Shown: positions 63,156 through 64,000 of the stretch, piece by piece | How the letters are laid out: each line of letters starts with the position of its first letter | How positions within the stretch are numbered: position 1 is the stretch's first letter | Assembly: GCF_009932725.1 (NCBI RefSeq) | Contig: NZ_BLJU01000002.1 | Location: 310,001 to 374,000, forward strand | Length of the DNA: 64,000 nt | Reading direction: 5' to 3' | Origin: Pseudomonas yangonensis | GTDB lineage: Bacteria > Pseudomonadota > Gammaproteobacteria > Pseudomonadales > Pseudomonadaceae | Notes under the pieces: model-generated | Told to the model about the DNA's origin: nothing | Database searches by the model: none | Seen by the model: the letters and a program-made list of their open reading frames with translations, nothing else | Made by a program: the position numbers and the translations under genes

Positions 63156-64000
63156 GTCGTGGCGCCAGCCTGCGCGGGCGTCTGTTGCGGCGTTTGGCGC
63201 TGCTGCTGTCGCTGATTCTGTTGCTGAGCAGCTTCAGTGCCTATTGGAGTGCTCGCCGTGCAGCGGATACGGCCTATGACCGTACGCTGTTGGCGTCGGC
63301 GCGGGCGGTGGCCGATGGTCTGTATGCCGATGATGGCCGGCTGCGCGCGAATATTCCTTACGTAGCGCTGGATACCTTCGCCTACGACAGTGCCGGGCGC
63401 ATCTATTACCAGGTGCTCGATCTGCAGGGCAATCAGGTTTCCGGTTACGAGGACCTGCCGCCAGCGCCGCCGGGCACTCCGCGCACCGACGATTACCCGG
63501 CTCTGGCGCACTTCTACGATGCCCAGTATCGCAACCAGGGTGTGCGCGTGGTCAGCCTGCTGCAGCCGGTCAGCGAACCGCAGCTCAACGGCATTGCCGA
63601 AATCCGCGTAGCGGAAACCCAGGGCGCGCGTGAGCGCATGGCACGTGAGCTGTTGATTGGAACCCTGTGGCGCATGGGACTGCTTTCGGTCAGCGCATTG
63701 TTGCTGGTGTGGCTGGCCGTGAACCTGGCCTTGCGCCCGCTGGAAGCGCTGCGCCGGGAGGTGGCCGAGAGAGCCAGCGATGACCTGCAGCCCCTGCCGG
63801 GCAGCGGCCTGCCACGCGAGGTACTGCCGCTGGTGGAAACGCTCAACCAGTTCAACGAGCGCTTGCAAGGCCTGTTTGAACGCCAGTCGCAATTCATCGC
63901 CGATGCAGCCCATGAGTTACGTACGCCGCTGGCGGCGCTCAAGGCGCGAATAACCCTGGGCTTGCGCGCCGAGCAACCCGAGGAGTGGCGCAACACGCTG
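63152..64000 (+). CDS. tctE: Sensor kinase TctE, C-terminus outside window
   Basis: First 283 residues of a sensor kinase. Membrane helices are near 12-30 and 169-190, and the periplasmic domain between them is the family's tricarboxylate sensor. A HAMP-like segment follows, with the DHp box DAAHELRTPLAAL at about residue 250-262. The ATP-binding part is beyond the window. It overlaps tctD by ATGA. Confidence 0.92.
   Translation, partial: MSRGASLRGRLLRRLALLLSLILLLSSFSAYWSARRAADTAYDRTLLASARAVADGLYADDGRLRANIPYVALDTFAYDSAGRIYYQVLDLQGNQVSGYEDLPPAPPGTPRTDDYPALAHFYDAQYRNQGVRVVSLLQPVSEPQLNGIAEIRVAETQGARERMARELLIGTLWRMGLLSVSALLLVWLAVNLALRPLEALRREVAERASDDLQPLPGSGLPREVLPLVETLNQFNERLQGLFERQSQFIADAAHELRTPLAALKARITLGLRAEQPEEWRNTL

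Overview
The window is a high-GC stretch of a gammaproteobacterial chromosome, almost certainly Pseudomonas. The evidence is QuiP-type acylase, an OprD-family porin beside tctCBA/tctDE, a GntP/CdaR/glycerate kinase cluster, SlyB, Pha-type antiporter genes and GTAGGAGC-type intergenic repeats. A P. mendocina/oleovorans-like species is my guess from the repeats and gene content. Coding density is high. Two genes are cut by the window edges (metG on the left, tctE on the right). I saw no rRNA, tRNA, CRISPR array, prophage or insertion sequence.

Layout. 1-8.6 kb: metG, the Fe-S carrier apbC, a repeat-rich spacer, a cold-shock gene, dcd, then the NAD salvage operon pncA-pncB-nadE. The divergent Nudix-type repressor nrtR shares a near-perfect 33-nt palindrome with that operon. 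8.6-20.3 kb: quiP, small conserved proteins (DUF2489, SEC-C, LEA2, YchJ, DUF1145, CopD-like), an OmpA-type lipoprotein, a collagen-like secreted protein and dinG. 20.3-26.0 kb: a complete Mrp-type Na+(K+)/H+ antiporter operon on the minus strand, with MnhA and MnhB fused. 26.3-28.9 kb: a serine hydrolase, a second OmpA lipoprotein and pdxH.

29.3-39.9 kb is accessory in character. It holds a DUF421 protein with a zinc ribbon, and a drug-type MFS pump divergent from a MerR regulator with a textbook 19-bp-spacer promoter. It also holds an AT-rich gene with MORN/YwqK-like repeats, an orphan small gene, two secreted alpha/beta hydrolases, a CcdA-thioredoxin fusion and a two-component system. The promoters of the fusion gene and of the first hydrolase share the same spaced GTATC/GATAC array, which suggests one regulon under the adjacent two-component system.

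40.1-51.2 kb: a ProQ/FinO-domain RNA chaperone, a CdaR regulator with a GntP permease and glycerate kinase, slyB, then a second, diverged Mrp/Pha antiporter operon on the plus strand. 51.3-56.8 kb: a GNAT acetyltransferase, an FAD-dependent dehydrogenase, an MFS exporter, a COG3650-type lipoprotein and an RluA-family pseudouridine synthase. 56.9-64 kb: a tripartite tricarboxylate uptake locus on the minus strand (porin, tctC, tctB, tctA), extended by an AbrB-family permease. It is divergent from its likely regulators tctD and tctE.

No clearly unprecedented multi-gene system is visible. The strongest leads are the shared promoter array at 36.33-36.40 and 37.71-37.78 kb, the MerR/MFS promoter, the nrtR palindrome, the pair of Mrp operons, and the AT-rich YwqK-like gene.
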